The notes beneath the pieces are model-generated. The model made no database searches. It was not told the DNA's origin and worked only from the letters and a program-made list of their open reading frames with translations. DNA of 64,000 nucleotides from Deinococcus puniceus (GTDB taxonomy: Bacteria > Deinococcota > Deinococci > Deinococcales > Deinococcaceae). The translations under genes and the position numbers were made by a program. Location of the stretch: positions 2,885,001 through 2,949,000 of the forward strand of contig NZ_CP011387.1 in assembly GCF_001644565.1 (NCBI RefSeq), given 5' to 3'. Each line of letters opens with the position of its first letter. Position 1 is the first letter of the stretch. Below, piece after piece: positions 1 to 12,759 of the stretch.

Positions 1-899
1 GCATCGCGCAGGCCGTCGCCCAAAAAGTTGAACGACAGCACCGTGAGCAAGATGGCTAGGCCGGGATAGAAGGCCACGAACGGATGCTCCAGCACCACTT
101 CGTTGGCGTTGCTGAGCATGTTGCCCCACGTAGACACGGGAGGCTGAATGCCGAAGCCGAGGAACGACAGGGCGGCCTCACCCAAGATCGCGCCGCCCAC
201 CGCCAGCGTGCCGTTGACGATGATGATGGCGATCAGGTTGGGCACCAGATGCTGAAGCATGATCCGGCCATTTTTGGCTCCCAGCGCCCGCGCCGCGTCT
301 ACATACTCCAGATTCTTGAGGCGCAGGACTTCGCCGCGCACCAGCCGGGCCGTCCCCATCCACCCGAAGAAGGTAAAGATGCCCACGATGATGAACACGC
401 TGGACAGCGGATTGTCGCGCAAGGCGACGATGGCTGGCACGTCGCTAACGGCGAACAGGCCGCTGAGGGTTAGTTGTAGAGGCAGCTCGGGAATAGACAG
501 CATGATTTCGATAAAGCGGCTGATGACGTTATCGGTGCGCCCGCCGAAGTATCCGGCCAGCACGCCCATGAGGGTGCCTAATACCACGCTGAAAATAGCC
601 ACTGTGAAGCCGACCAAGAGGCTGATGCGGCTGCCGTAAATAATGCGTGAGAGCATATCGCGGCCCAAGCTGTCCTGACCCAGCGGGTGACCGGGGCCGG
701 GCTGCCCATAAATACCTTCCAAATCCTGCGTATTGGGATCGTAGGGCGCGATCAGGGGCGCAAAAATAGCCACCAAAATCAGCAGCAAGATAATGCCGAG
801 GCTGATCATGGCCACCTTGTGTTTCAGCAGGCGGCGCAGGGCAATTTGAAGGGTGGAATTGCTGCGGGCGCGGGGGGGCTTGGCAAGAGCGACAGTCAT
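1..899 (-). CDS. ABC transporter permease, DppC type (partial)
   Basis: Second membrane subunit of a peptide-type ABC importer; the C-terminus lies beyond the left edge, so about 299 codons are visible. The start ATG is preceded by TGAGGT five bases upstream. The N-terminal segment after residue 25 is hydrophobic, followed by the OppC-type sequence GHPLGQDSLGRDMLSRI and by an EAA loop (around DAARALGAKNGRIMLQHLVPN) that contacts the ATPase. It begins 21 bases after the stop of the DppB-type permease and continues the operon that starts with the binding protein. The ATPase subunits are not in the window. The class is clear; the substrate (peptide, nickel or other) cannot be told. Confidence 0.93.
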   Translation of the reverse strand, partial: MTVALAKPPRARSNSTLQIALRRLLKHKVAMISLGIILLLILVAIFAPLIAPYDPNTQDLEGIYGQPGPGHPLGQDSLGRDMLSRIIYGSRISLLVGFTVAIFSVVLGTLMGVLAGYFGGRTDNVISRFIEIMLSIPELPLQLTLSGLFAVSDVPAIVALRDNPLSSVFIIVGIFTFFGWMGTARLVRGEVLRLKNLEYVDAARALGAKNGRIMLQHLVPNLIAIIIVNGTLAVGGAILGEAALSFLGFGIQPPVSTWGNMLSNANEVVLEHPFVAFYPGLAILLTVLSFNFLGDGLRD

Positions 900-920
900 A
901 GGAACCTCACGGCAACAGCC

Positions 921-1919
921 TCACGAGTACCGGATGCGGGGATCGACCACCGCATAGACGAGATCAGCGACCAGTTGAAATACCACCGTCAGCATGGCGA
1001 GCAGCATCAGCGAGACCATCACCACGTTAAAGTCTTTGCTGACCAACGCATCCAGAATTGCCTTGCCCATGCCCGGCCAAGAGAACACGGTCTCGGTGAT
1101 GACAACCCCGCCAAAGAGACCGGGAATGCTGAGGCCCAGCAACGTAATGATGGGCACAATGGCATTCCGGAGAGCATGTTTAAACAGCACGATGCGGCTA
1201 GGCAGTCCTTTGGCGCGTGCAGTACGAATAAAATCCTGATTCATGACTTCTAGCATGCTGGCGCGCATGAAGCGCAGGGTCACAGCGATTTCACGCAGCA
1301 TCAGAATGCTGAGGGGCAAGATCAGGTAGTGGAGTTTGTCCAGCGTGGTGGCCCAGAAGCCTGCATCTAAGGGCAAATCGGGGCTGCCGAGGCCGCCGGG
1401 GGGCAAGGATAATGCGCCGCCTGTGGCTGTGGGCAGGTACACGGCCACGAAATACAGCGCCATCGCGCCCACCCAGAACACAGGGGCGCTGAAGACCACG
1501 AAGCTAAAAAAGGTCAGGATGTAATCGGGAATAGAGTACTGGCGAATTGCGCTGAAAATGCCCAACGGGACGGCGATCAGCGTGCTGAGGATCAGTGCTG
1601 GAACCGTTAGCAAGAGCGTATTAGGCATCCGCTGCTGAAAGACGAATTGCGCGGCGGGAATGCTGTAATCCTGCGAATAGCCGAAGTCGCCCCTGATGGC
1701 CTGACCGAGCCAGAAAAAGTAGCGGGTGTACCACGGCTGATCAAGGCCATAGGCCACCTTCAGGCGGGCAATATCTTCGGCGGTGATGTTGCTGTTGCCG
1801 AAAGTCAGCTGATCAATGGGGCTGCCGGGTTGCAGCGCGGTCAGAGAGTACACGATCACGCTGATGACCAGCAGCAACGGAATCATCTGGAGTAGGCGGC
1901 GAAATGCGTAGGTTGCCAT
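921..1919 (-). CDS. ABC transporter permease, DppB type
   Basis: Inner-membrane permease of the peptide/nickel importer family, 332 aa, a normal family length. It has an N-terminal membrane segment (about residues 8-28), the periplasmic stretch with PGSPIDQ typical of DppB/OppB, then a block of membrane helices and the EAA loop near residues 230-250 ([19 protein letters not shown]). The ATG has GAGG nine bases upstream. It should form a heterodimer with the DppC-type subunit encoded directly downstream. A 164-bp gap with a strong hairpin separates it from the binding-protein gene. Confidence 0.94.
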   Translation of the reverse strand: MATYAFRRLLQMIPLLLVISVIVYSLTALQPGSPIDQLTFGNSNITAEDIARLKVAYGLDQPWYTRYFFWLGQAIRGDFGYSQDYSIPAAQFVFQQRMPNTLLLTVPALILSTLIAVPLGIFSAIRQYSIPDYILTFFSFVVFSAPVFWVGAMALYFVAVYLPTATGGALSLPPGGLGSPDLPLDAGFWATTLDKLHYLILPLSILMLREIAVTLRFMRASMLEVMNQDFIRTARAKGLPSRIVLFKHALRNAIVPIITLLGLSIPGLFGGVVITETVFSWPGMGKAILDALVSKDFNVVMVSLMLLAMLTVVFQLVADLVYAVVDPRIRYS

Positions 1920-1982
1920 AGGTTCGGCCTCGCTATGAATGCAGGAAGGGCGGGGAGAACACCAACAAGAAGCAAAGCAGAC

Positions 1983-2012
1983 GGGGGAAAAGCAGTGCTG
2001 CGCTTTTCCCCC
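1983..2012 (-). terminator. Intercistronic hairpin between binding protein and permease genes
   Basis: Perfect 11-bp stem GGGGGAAAAGC / GCTTTTCCCCC with an 8-nt loop and no following U-tract. In this position it could protect the 3' end of the binding-protein message or partly stop transcription, so that binding protein outnumbers permease. The stem is seen directly; its effect is inferred. Confidence 0.6.
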
Positions 2013-2083
2013 TGACGTTCTGGATGATATGGTTCGTCACTGATCTTGTTCGGTTCAGCCGTCCCACACCCTCCCAGACAGCC

Positions 2084-3844
2084 TTATTTCTGCTTGAATT
2101 CCTCGACTGCGCCGCGAGAAGCCCAACCGATGTTGGCGGCGTTCCAGCTGGGGTACAGGGTGTAGGCGCTGAAGGTGTAGTTCACGAGGCCGGGAACCTT
2201 GGTATACACGTTAACGCGGTAGTACAGCGGCAGCGCGGGCACTTCAGCGTTCCAGATGGTCTGCATCCGGTCAAAGAGCTTGATGCGCTCGGCGAGGTTG
2301 AATTCCGTTTCGGCCTGTTTGTGCAGGCGGTCATACTCGGCGTTGACCCAGCCGGAGTTGTTCTGGCCGGAGTAGCCGTTGGCGGCGGTGGGCACACCCG
2401 AACCCTTGAAGAGGTTGCCTTCTTCGAAAATGGGGTTGCCCGTCCAGGCGTACATGGCCAAGTCCCACTTGCCGTCTGCGCCCTTGCTAAGGAAGTCGGG
2501 GCCGAAGAACACGCTGGAGGGGTAGTTCTGGATGTTGACCTGCACGCCCACAGCCTTCCACTGCGCCTGCAAAATCTGCTGAACGCGCTCGCGGGTGCTG
2601 TTGCCTGCGGTGGTGCCGAAGTTCAGGCTGAGCTTCTTGCCGCCTTTTTGCAGAATGCCGTCGCTGCCCGCCGTCCAGCCGAGCTGGGTAAACAGCGTCC
2701 TCGCCTGAGCCACGTTCAGGTTGTAGTCGCGCAGGTCTTTCTTGTACAGCTTGCTGATGGGGTTCACGAAGCTGTTGGACACGGCCTGTTTGCTCTGGAA
2801 CAGGGCCTTGACGAGGGCGTCGCGGTCAATGCTGAGCAGCAGGGCCTGACGCATCCGGGGATCGTCCATATCCAGATCTTTGGCTTTCTGGCCGCGCGTG
2901 TTGATGTCGATATGCTCCCAGATCGCGCCGGGCACGAAATAGGTCTTGAACTTGCCGCGCTCGTTGCGCTGCAAATCTACGCCCTGATCGAAGGTTGGCC
3001 CGACGGCGCTGAGGGCGTCGAGTTGGCCCGACAGGATGTTGACCTTCAGGGTGTTGGTGTTGGGAATAAAGCGGTACACCACGGTCTGGATGTACTTATC
3101 TTCGCCGCCCTTGGGCTTGTTCCAGTAGTTGGTGTTGCGGGTCAGCGTGAGGCTGTTGCCGCTGCGCCACGCGGTGGGCCGGAAGGGGCCTGCCACCACT
3201 TTGGGCAGGTTGCGCGAGGTGGTGTAGCTGGAAATGAACTTCTTCCACTCCTCGTTCGTAACTTTGGCGTCTTTCTCGTTTTTGGTCTTGGCGTCGAAGG
3301 CGTTCCAAGCCGCGCCCATGACGTGCTGGGGCGCAAAGCCGGGGCTGGTCTGGTCGGCAAACAGGTAGGGAGGCTCGTAGGTGATGGTGAAGGTATCGGC
3401 GTCGGCGGTGGTGATTTTGGCCCGATCCCAAGGCGTGCGGTCAGGCACAGGCACGCGGTCATCGTTGACCAGTCTCAGCCAGAACTGGAAGTCCGAAATC
3501 TTGATGGGCGTTCCGTCGCTCCACTTGGCTTCCTTGCGGATGGTGTAGGTGACGCTGTTGCGAACGACGTCGCCCGCCGCGTTCTTGACGACCTTATAGT
3601 CGCCGTTGGCCAAAGAGGGCACGCGGGTAGCGATGTCGGCGTAGGGATCGCCGTTGTCGTCCAAGCCGATTAGGGCCGATCCCATGTAGCCGTTGATCTC
3701 GCTGGTGATGGCGAGGTTATTGGTGTTCCAGGGATCGTAGATGTTGGGCGGCTCTTGAGAAGTGCCGATAACCAAGCTGTTGTTGGCGGGGCCAGCGAGG
3801 GCCGCGCCGAGCAAAAATGCGGTGAGTGCCAGGGTCTTCTTCAT
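2084..3844 (-). CDS. Peptide/nickel ABC transporter substrate-binding protein
   Basis: Extracytoplasmic solute-binding protein of the SBP_bac_5 (DppA/OppA) family, 586 aa. It begins with a short signal peptide ([17 protein letters not shown], cleavage after the last Ala), followed by the usual features of the family: [11 protein letters not shown] near the mature N-terminus, the [16 protein letters not shown] block, and a C-terminal lobe ending in [20 protein letters not shown]. No lipobox is present. It has a strong SD (GGAGG, 6 bases before ATG) and is the first gene of the operon with the two permeases, driven by a good -35/-10 pair. The ligand is unknown. Confidence 0.95.
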   Translation of the reverse strand: MKKTLALTAFLLGAALAGPANNSLVIGTSQEPPNIYDPWNTNNLAITSEINGYMGSALIGLDDNGDPYADIATRVPSLANGDYKVVKNAAGDVVRNSVTYTIRKEAKWSDGTPIKISDFQFWLRLVNDDRVPVPDRTPWDRAKITTADADTFTITYEPPYLFADQTSPGFAPQHVMGAAWNAFDAKTKNEKDAKVTNEEWKKFISSYTTSRNLPKVVAGPFRPTAWRSGNSLTLTRNTNYWNKPKGGEDKYIQTVVYRFIPNTNTLKVNILSGQLDALSAVGPTFDQGVDLQRNERGKFKTYFVPGAIWEHIDINTRGQKAKDLDMDDPRMRQALLLSIDRDALVKALFQSKQAVSNSFVNPISKLYKKDLRDYNLNVAQARTLFTQLGWTAGSDGILQKGGKKLSLNFGTTAGNSTRERVQQILQAQWKAVGVQVNIQNYPSSVFFGPDFLSKGADGKWDLAMYAWTGNPIFEEGNLFKGSGVPTAANGYSGQNNSGWVNAEYDRLHKQAETEFNLAERIKLFDRMQTIWNAEVPALPLYYRVNVYTKVPGLVNYTFSAYTLYPSWNAANIGWASRGAVEEFKQK

Positions 3845-3895
3845 ATGAACCTCCGGGAGCTGGGTAAAGCTACTGATGCGTGGATGATGAGGGTC

Positions 3896-3923
3896 AGTAT
3901 AAGGCAGCTTGACGCCTTGTCAA
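3896..3923 (-). promoter_or_regulatory. Sigma-A promoter of the peptide ABC operon
   Basis: TTGACA (3918-3923) and TATACT (3896-3901) on the minus strand with a 16-bp spacer, about 50 bp upstream of the binding-protein start. This is one of the few leadered, SD-containing genes of the window. Confidence 0.8.
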
Positions 3924-4158
3924 GTTCATGAACTCCACGTCTCAGAGGGACTTTATCTATATTTTTACATTTGGGTTCAAACGCTTCGGCATCGAAATAG
4001 TCTTCGGAATTATGAAAACTCTTTAAACCCCAAACAGTCTGCCCCGCGTTCAGCACAGCATCGCCTCGTCTCCGGCCTGAGCATCTGCAGAACAGGCGAC
4101 AGCAAAACAGACGGCACTGGGCCGCCTGCTTAAGCTTGATTTATTTGGTTGAAAAAGC
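3924..4158. other. Intergenic region, no gene seen
   Basis: Relatively AT-rich stretch between the peptide operon promoter and the 3' end of the Fe-S carrier gene. I see no convincing coding frame, tRNA or clear terminator here. Confidence 0.5.
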
Positions 4159-4596
<438 letters not shown>

Positions 4597-4602
4597 GCGT
4601 GA

Positions 4603-4608
4603 AGCGTA
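4603..4608 (-). promoter_or_regulatory. -10 element (TACGCT), leaderless start of the Fe-S carrier gene
   Basis: TACGCT ends six bases before the ATG on the minus strand; no Shine-Dalgarno sequence is possible in between. Confidence 0.55.
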
Positions 4609-4756
4609 ACACCATTGGCGCAACAGAAAAGTGCGCTACAAGCTAAAGCGGGTCAGGCGTTTCTGAGACAGTGACGCTTCTGCTCTGGCTGAGAACCCAG
4701 CTGTCCGGCGCTTGCCGATCATGGCATCGGCATACATTCCTTGAGCGTGGTGCTGT

Positions 4757-4762
4757 TAACAT
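4757..4762 (+). promoter_or_regulatory. -10 element (TAACAT), leaderless start
   Basis: TAACAT sits seven bases before the ATG at 4770. Confidence 0.45.
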
Positions 4763-4769
4763 AGTGGGC

Positions 4770-5018
4770 ATGACCAATCCTTACGCCGAGTGGTTCGAGC
4801 AGCTCCGCGCAGAGTATGGAGAGCAGCTCGGCTCGATGCCCTTGCCAGACGGCTTGCCTGAGCATCTGCGCCTGCTGATTCAAACGGGCGACGAAGCCGC
4901 TATCACCTTCATGATTAAGCTGGCGTGGCAGTTCGGCGCACAGGTCGGGTACGCTGCGGGCGCACGTCAGGAAAACAGCGGCGTCAGCGTATTGCGCCCA
5001 AATACTGTTCAAGCCTGA
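4770..5018 (+). CDS. Small conserved-looking protein of unknown function
   Basis: An 82-aa protein starting MTNPYAEWFEQLRAEYGEQLGS. It is mostly helical in prediction by eye, with a hydrophobic C-terminal half (AAITFMIKLAWQFGAQVGYAAGA) that is amphipathic rather than a clear membrane segment. I do not recognise the family. Coding is supported by third-position GC bias, a properly placed -10 element and an intrinsic terminator 37 bases after the stop. It lies between divergent and convergent neighbours, so it forms its own transcription unit. Confidence 0.7.
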   Translation: MTNPYAEWFEQLRAEYGEQLGSMPLPDGLPEHLRLLIQTGDEAAITFMIKLAWQFGAQVGYAAGARQENSGVSVLRPNTVQA

Positions 5019-5054
5019 ATCCTACCAACCTCAACCCTACCAACTTCAACTCTT

Positions 5055-5087
5055 GACCGCCCGCCCCATCAGGTTGGCGGTTTTTCC
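5055..5087 (+). terminator. Rho-independent terminator
   Basis: Stem ACCGCC / GGCGGT (5056-5061 with 5076-5081) followed by a run of T; it follows the small gene that ends at 5018. Confidence 0.75.
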
Positions 5088-5164
5088 GTTTCGACAATCT
5101 GCACTGGATGACCACAAAAAACCGCCCCAGCCTAAGCTAGAGCGGAGAGTGAAGGCGGGAAGTT

Positions 5165-6483
<1,319 letters not shown>

Positions 6484-6487
<4 letters not shown>

Positions 6488-7146
6488 GCAAGTTGCTCCT
6501 CTACTTCTTTCTTGAACGATTCCCACTCCGACTCAGCGATGTACGGGTACGGCATAGCAAGGAAGAAGTCTGAGACGACAAGTTGCTCGCCATCGAGTTG
6601 AACGGGCAACTGGGCCAAGGCACGTGGAGGCGGCCCGCCCGTAACGATGCAGCCGCGTTTGGGGTCAAACTGGCCGGAGTGGCAGGGACACTTCATGCCG
6701 TCGCCCTGATCGCTGTCGGCCACCGAGCAACCCGCGTGCGTACACACGTCGCTATAGGCCACGATCTCGCCGTCTACAGTGGCTTCCAGGTTGGTAGGAG
6801 CCACCAGTTGGCCTTTAGGAAACCGGAACAGCGCCAGAATGTTGTTCGGGTCGCCCTTGCGGATCACGTTCGAGCCGTCCTCGCCCTTGCCCATCGGCCA
6901 CGCCCGCACCAGTTGGTCGCTCAGTTCGCTGACCTTGATGATCTGGCCTTCCTTGCTCTCTTCGGCATGAACCAGAACGTCGCCTTTTAGGGGGGGCATC
7001 TTGTCGCGGGTAAGGCGGAACACCGGGTTGGCCGTGCCCAGCGTACTGAGCAGGCTGATGCCGCCTACGGCGACGGTGCCGCCCATCGCCGCATTGATGA
7101 ACTTGCGGCGCGTGATTTCGGGGTCTTTGCGTTTATAACGGGTCAT
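6484..7146 (-). CDS. Rieske iron-sulfur subunit of the bc complex
   Basis: Rieske [2Fe-2S] protein of 220 aa that takes electrons from quinol and passes them to cytochrome c. The N-terminus carries a twin-arginine-type signal anchor ([22 protein letters not shown], split here from its N-region), as expected for export of a folded Rieske domain. Cluster ligands are in CTHAGC and CPCHSGQFD, with [13 protein letters not shown] completing the fold. A very strong SD (GGAGG, 9 bases before ATG) is present. It is the middle gene of the three-gene operon and overlaps the cytochrome b start by four bases. Confidence 0.95.
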
Positions 7147-7205
7147 CTTTTAAACCTCCTGACGGGCAAGTTGCACGCGCAGCGCAGACCTGACCAAGGG
7201 CCGTA

Positions 7206-8086
<881 letters not shown>

Positions 8087-8286
8087 CTCTCCCTCGCGCG
8101 TGAAATGGCCTAGGGGTTCCCTCCACGCTCCGGTCTTGGTTTTCCGGTGTCTTGGGGTTCCCGTCTAGCAGCCTGATCAGCGTCAGCATAGCACGCACCG
8201 ATGGCGTTCCCAACGGTGTTTCACAGCGCAGGAACCAGACTTCGGCACGGTCATCATGCGCCTTACCGAGCGGTTAAATGTCCCCC

Positions 8287-8330
8287 GACTTCACAGTCTC
8301 TAAGGACGGACTTCACAGTCTCTAAGGACA
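8287..8330. repeat. Tandem 22-bp direct repeat, two units
   Basis: Units 8287-8308 and 8309-8330 differ only in the last base; each contains CACAGTCTCTAAGGAC. It lies between the cytochrome operon start and the serine hydrolase stop. The TCTAAGG core resembles the GGTCTAAG arrays elsewhere in the window. Confidence 0.85.
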
Positions 8331-8355
8331 GTCCCTCGGTTCTCTGCAAGCCGCT

Positions 8356-9183
<828 letters not shown>

Positions 9184-9189
9184 GGGGGC

Positions 9190-9195
9190 AGAATA
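9190..9195 (-). promoter_or_regulatory. -10 element (TATTCT), leaderless start of serine hydrolase
   Basis: TATTCT six bases before the ATG at 9183, inside the short gap after the upstream gene. Confidence 0.45.
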
Positions 9196-9201
9196 AACGG
9201 A

Positions 9202-9468
9202 TCAGTCGGGCAGGCCGGACAGGTCCAAGCTCGCCAACGCCGCGAACGGGTGCGCCGTGCCCACCGGACGCAGGGTGCAAAACGGTGGCCCGCCCTCCGG
9301 CTCTACGCGGTGCGGGCAGGTCGGGCATTCGGGAAACGCCTGATCGGTGTAGGCCAAGTCAGGGTCGGCAGAATTTACAGACCACTCCCGCCCACATCCG
9401 GCCCGGAACAACACGGAGCGGGCAGACGGGGCGGGTTGGAGTGTGCTGGGAATCTTGGATTTAGCCAC
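9202..9468 (-). CDS. Small cysteine-containing protein, unknown function
   Basis: An 88-aa protein starting at GTG (no ATG in frame). It contains FPECPTCPHRVEPEGGPPFC, a Cys-x2-Cys ... Cys arrangement that suggests a metal-binding knuckle, and an earlier lone Cys (AGCGREW). I do not recognise the family. It lies 18 bases upstream of the serine hydrolase on the same strand and 26 bases downstream of nothing coding on that strand except the response regulator stop, so it may head a two-gene unit. Confidence 0.6.
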   Translation of the reverse strand: MAKSKIPSTLQPAPSARSVLFRAGCGREWSVNSADPDLAYTDQAFPECPTCPHRVEPEGGPPFCTLRPVGTAHPFAALASLDLSGLPD

Positions 9469-9494
9469 AGTGTCGTTTAAGCGTGCAGCCGCAA

Positions 9495-10139
<645 letters not shown>

Positions 10140-10145
10140 GGGTGC

Positions 10146-10151
10146 AGTGTA
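10146..10151 (-). promoter_or_regulatory. -10 element (TACACT), leaderless start of response regulator
   Basis: TACACT six bases before the ATG at 10139. Confidence 0.6.
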
Positions 10152-10298
10152 CGGCGCAGGCGGCGGGCAAAAACGGAAGCGAAGTGGCAGAGTGGGGCCA
10201 GAGTGCCCAAGATGACGGATAGGTCAAGACCCGCAGCCCTTCTGGCTACCGCGCACTCAATCTATGCACGGCGATAGGAATCTGTAAGCACCTGCCCT

Positions 10299-10304
10299 TA
10301 CACT
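10299..10304 (+). promoter_or_regulatory. -10 element (TACACT), leaderless start
   Basis: TACACT seven bases before the ATG at 10312. Confidence 0.6.
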
Positions 10305-10311
10305 GGCCCCT

Positions 10312-10794
10312 ATGACTTGGTTTGATGCTCTGCTGGTCACGCTGCTGGCTGTGGTCACGGCGCTGGGTGCCCGGCGGGGGTTGGCAGGCGTGGCGTGGGG
10401 AGTGGGCGGCGTCGCGGCCTGCTTTCTGGCTAACTTTTTGGGTACAGGCGCGGTGGCTGCCGCCATTATCGCGTTGGCGCTGGGCGCGGGCGTGGCTTAC
10501 GCGGCCCAGCGCCTGATTCCCAACCCGCTGGAGCGTCCGTGGCAGTTGGCCGCAGGGGCGGTGGGCGGCTTTACGCTGGGCAGCGTCCTCATCACGACGC
10601 TGGCCCTCGGGTTCCCCATAGAAATGCGCGTCGGGCCGCAAGGCCGCACCGGAATCTACCCGTCTAGCAACCTGTCGCCCGTGCTGTACGACGCCGTGAA
10701 CAACTCGGCCATCAAGGGGCAGGTCATGGGCATCTGGGGAGCCAATCCCGCGCTGAAAACGCTGCTGGTGCCGGATCAGACGCGTGTACGGTGA
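10312..10794 (+). CDS. Small integral membrane protein, CvpA-like in outline
   Basis: A 160-aa protein with about four hydrophobic segments in the first 110 residues (for example [19 protein letters not shown] and [17 protein letters not shown]) and a soluble C-terminal 55 residues. The opening [21 protein letters not shown] resembles the first helix of CvpA-type proteins, but the similarity is only by eye and the name is not secure. It is a single-gene unit with its own leaderless promoter and is followed by a GGTCTAAG inverted array. Confidence 0.7.
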   Translation: MTWFDALLVTLLAVVTALGARRGLAGVAWGVGGVAACFLANFLGTGAVAAAIIALALGAGVAYAAQRLIPNPLERPWQLAAGAVGGFTLGSVLITTLALGFPIEMRVGPQGRTGIYPSSNLSPVLYDAVNNSAIKGQVMGIWGANPALKTLLVPDQTRVR

Positions 10795-10823
10795 GGGGTG
10801 TGGGCGGCGTTTAGGTGGTTACT

Positions 10824-10904
10824 GGTCTAAAGGTCGAAGGTCTAAGGTAGTGGGGCAACGGCGGTAGGCCGGGGTTCTTAGTCCCTTAGACTAGACCCTT
10901 AGAC
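10824..10904. repeat. GGTCTAAG inverted array
   Basis: Left arm has two GGTCTAA(A/G)G units on the plus strand, right arm has two CCTTAGAC-type units facing them, about 37 bp apart. The whole could fold as a long imperfect hairpin between two convergent genes. Member of the dispersed family described in the findings. Confidence 0.75.
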
Positions 10905-10942
10905 GCCTTCCACACGCCGCATCAGTCCCTATTACCCCCGCT

Positions 10943-11950
10943 CTAATACCCCCGGTTCGTCGTCTCTGCGCCGCGTTCTTCCAGCCACGCCGTTACCGTC
11001 GCCACTGCCGCCTTTACGCCCGGCGTAATAATGGGGCCACCAAAGCGGGCCAGCCGCACCAAGAATTGTCCGTCTGGGCGCGGATTCACGTTCACCAATA
11101 CTTCCTGCGTCAGTTCGCCCTCTACCACATGGGCCAAAAAGACCAAGCCGTCTTTGGCGAGGCTGCGGTAAGCGTCCAGCAGCACTACCGTCCAGCCCAC
11201 CGGATCGGCGGCATGTTGGCCCCCGCGTGCCGTGTATTTGTCAAAGTGTGTTTGGCTGAGGTTCTGGGGATGCAGGGCGTCGGGCAGGCGCAGGATGGCG
11301 TGTGGCACAGCAGATTCTTCCTTTGGATAGGGAGCGAAGCTTACGGCGGCGGAGTCGGTGGGGTGGGCGGTGGGAATAAAGCGGGCGTGATGTACGCCGA
11401 GTCCCAAATCCCGCCATTTCAGCGCGTATTTGGTTTCCAAGGCGGCGGCGGGCGGCTCGGCCAACTCCACACGCATCACGCCGCTGGCTTCGGCTTCGGC
11501 ACAGGCAAACTCAAAATACTCGTCGTGATCGGTGGTCAGCAGCACCGCGCCGCCCGGTTTCAGGCGGTGGGCGGCCAACTGGAAAAACGGCACGCGCAAG
11601 AGCCGCTGTTCGGTGTGTCCAGCTTTAGGCCAGGGATCGGGAAAATTGACGATGATGGCGTCCAGTGATCCCGCTGGAATGACTTCGCGCACCACGACGC
11701 TGGCGGGCAATTTGGTCAGCACGGCGTTGGGTAGGCCCGCCGCACGCAAGCGCCGCTCGGCCTTCAGCAGCGACACGCCCGACAGTTCTACACCCAAATA
11801 GTTCGGAGCTTCCGGGAAGGTGTGGGCAAATGGCGGCCAGAATCGCCCGTCGCCGAAGCCGACTTCCAGCACCCAAGGCCGCTCGGCGGTATCGGGGAAC
11901 AGGCGGGCAGGCGTTTCGGGAAACAGGAAGTCGGAGAGTTGGAAAATCAT
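10943..11950 (-). CDS. trmB: tRNA (guanine-N7-)-methyltransferase
   Basis: SAM-dependent enzyme making m7G46 in tRNA. The N-terminal 190 residues match TrmB: the SAM-binding VLEVGFGDGRFWPPFA, then IIVNFPDPWPKAGHTEQRLL, the family signature. At 335 aa it is about 100 residues longer than most bacterial TrmB; the extra C-terminal part (from about residue 205) is a separate region of unknown role. Its ATG overlaps the stop of the upstream GidA-like gene by four bases (ATGA), so the two tRNA-modification-related genes are translationally coupled. Confidence 0.9.
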   Translation of the reverse strand: MIFQLSDFLFPETPARLFPDTAERPWVLEVGFGDGRFWPPFAHTFPEAPNYLGVELSGVSLLKAERRLRAAGLPNAVLTKLPASVVVREVIPAGSLDAIIVNFPDPWPKAGHTEQRLLRVPFFQLAAHRLKPGGAVLLTTDHDEYFEFACAEAEASGVMRVELAEPPAAALETKYALKWRDLGLGVHHARFIPTAHPTDSAAVSFAPYPKEESAVPHAILRLPDALHPQNLSQTHFDKYTARGGQHAADPVGWTVVLLDAYRSLAKDGLVFLAHVVEGELTQEVLVNVNPRPDGQFLVRLARFGGPIITPGVKAAVATVTAWLEERGAETTNRGY

Positions 11951-12714
11951 GGCTGTACTTCCGCAGGAGCTAAAAATTCGGCGGCGAGGCGGGCCGCGTC
12001 CTGCAACACAGAAGCGTAGGTATGCTCACCCGGAGTACAGCGGCCCAGCGCCCACACGCGGTCTAGGCGGCGAATGCGGAAGCCGTCCAGTTCACTGGGG
12101 GCCGGGGTAAAAAAGCGCACGTCGTAGGGCGGCGCACCGTCTACGGCAGCGGCGGTGGCCTCGCTGCCGATCAGGAAAATGCCCGCGCGGGCCAAATCGT
12201 CGGCCAAAAAGTCGTAGGCCACTTCCGACAGCCGCCCCGCCTCTTCCATCGTGTCGCCAATCAGCAGACGGGCTTTCAGGAACGCGCCCACCGCCAGCAC
12301 CACGTCGCGGGCGTGCAGTTGCGGGCCTTCCCAAGTGGAAATGACGACTTCCGATGCTTCTTCATCCAGCGCGGTCACGGTGCTTTGCAGCAGATGAATC
12401 CCCGCCGTGCCTTCGATTTCAGCTTTCAGGTGGCGGTGAAAAGCCCAGCCGTCTTGCTCCGGCGCGATGCGGGCGGCAACCTCTCCAAACACACTCCCCG
12501 GCGGAAAATCGGCCCCAGCGATGGTGGGCGCGTACAGGTTGCCCAGATGATCGAGCGCCTGTGAGACCAGCAGCACGTCTTTCCCCGCCCGCGCCAAGCG
12601 CCACGCCAGTTCGGTGCCCGCCAAGCCCGCGCCGATCACGGCCACATCGTAAACGTGCCCCGGCTGCGGCTGGCTGCGGGGCGGAGTGCCGTGTTGAGAA
12701 AAGGAACCGAACAT
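11947..12714 (-). CDS. FAD-dependent oxidoreductase, short GidA/MnmG-like protein
   Basis: A 255-aa flavoprotein resembling only the N-terminal FAD-binding part of MnmG (GidA). The dinucleotide-binding motif is in [20 protein letters not shown] (GxGxxG), followed by an acidic/polar second strand and the later [17 protein letters not shown]. It lacks the tRNA-binding C-terminal domain of full MnmG (about 600 aa). The four-base overlap with trmB suggests a role in RNA modification, but that is inference. TAGACT lies nine bases before the ATG; the 45-bp divergent gap to the pseudouridine synthase holds both promoters. Confidence 0.82.
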   Translation of the reverse strand: MFGSFSQHGTPPRSQPQPGHVYDVAVIGAGLAGTELAWRLARAGKDVLLVSQALDHLGNLYAPTIAGADFPPGSVFGEVAARIAPEQDGWAFHRHLKAEIEGTAGIHLLQSTVTALDEEASEVVISTWEGPQLHARDVVLAVGAFLKARLLIGDTMEEAGRLSEVAYDFLADDLARAGIFLIGSEATAAAVDGAPPYDVRFFTPAPSELDGFRIRRLDRVWALGRCTPGEHTYASVLQDAARLAAEFLAPAEVQP

Positions 12715-12747
12715 CAGTCGCGCAGTCTAGCAAGCGGCGGCCTGCTT

Positions 12748-12753
12748 TACCCT
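12748..12753 (+). promoter_or_regulatory. -10 element (TACCCT), leaderless start of pseudouridine synthase
   Basis: TACCCT six bases before the GTG at 12760; this decides the start among several upstream in-frame codons. Confidence 0.6.
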
Positions 12754-12759
12754 AAGCCT

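Noticed and set aside
2024..3673. Plus-strand frame of 549 codons
   Set aside because: It is the antisense shadow of the peptide-binding protein gene; the minus-strand product has a signal peptide and clear family motifs, whereas this frame has no recognisable domain.
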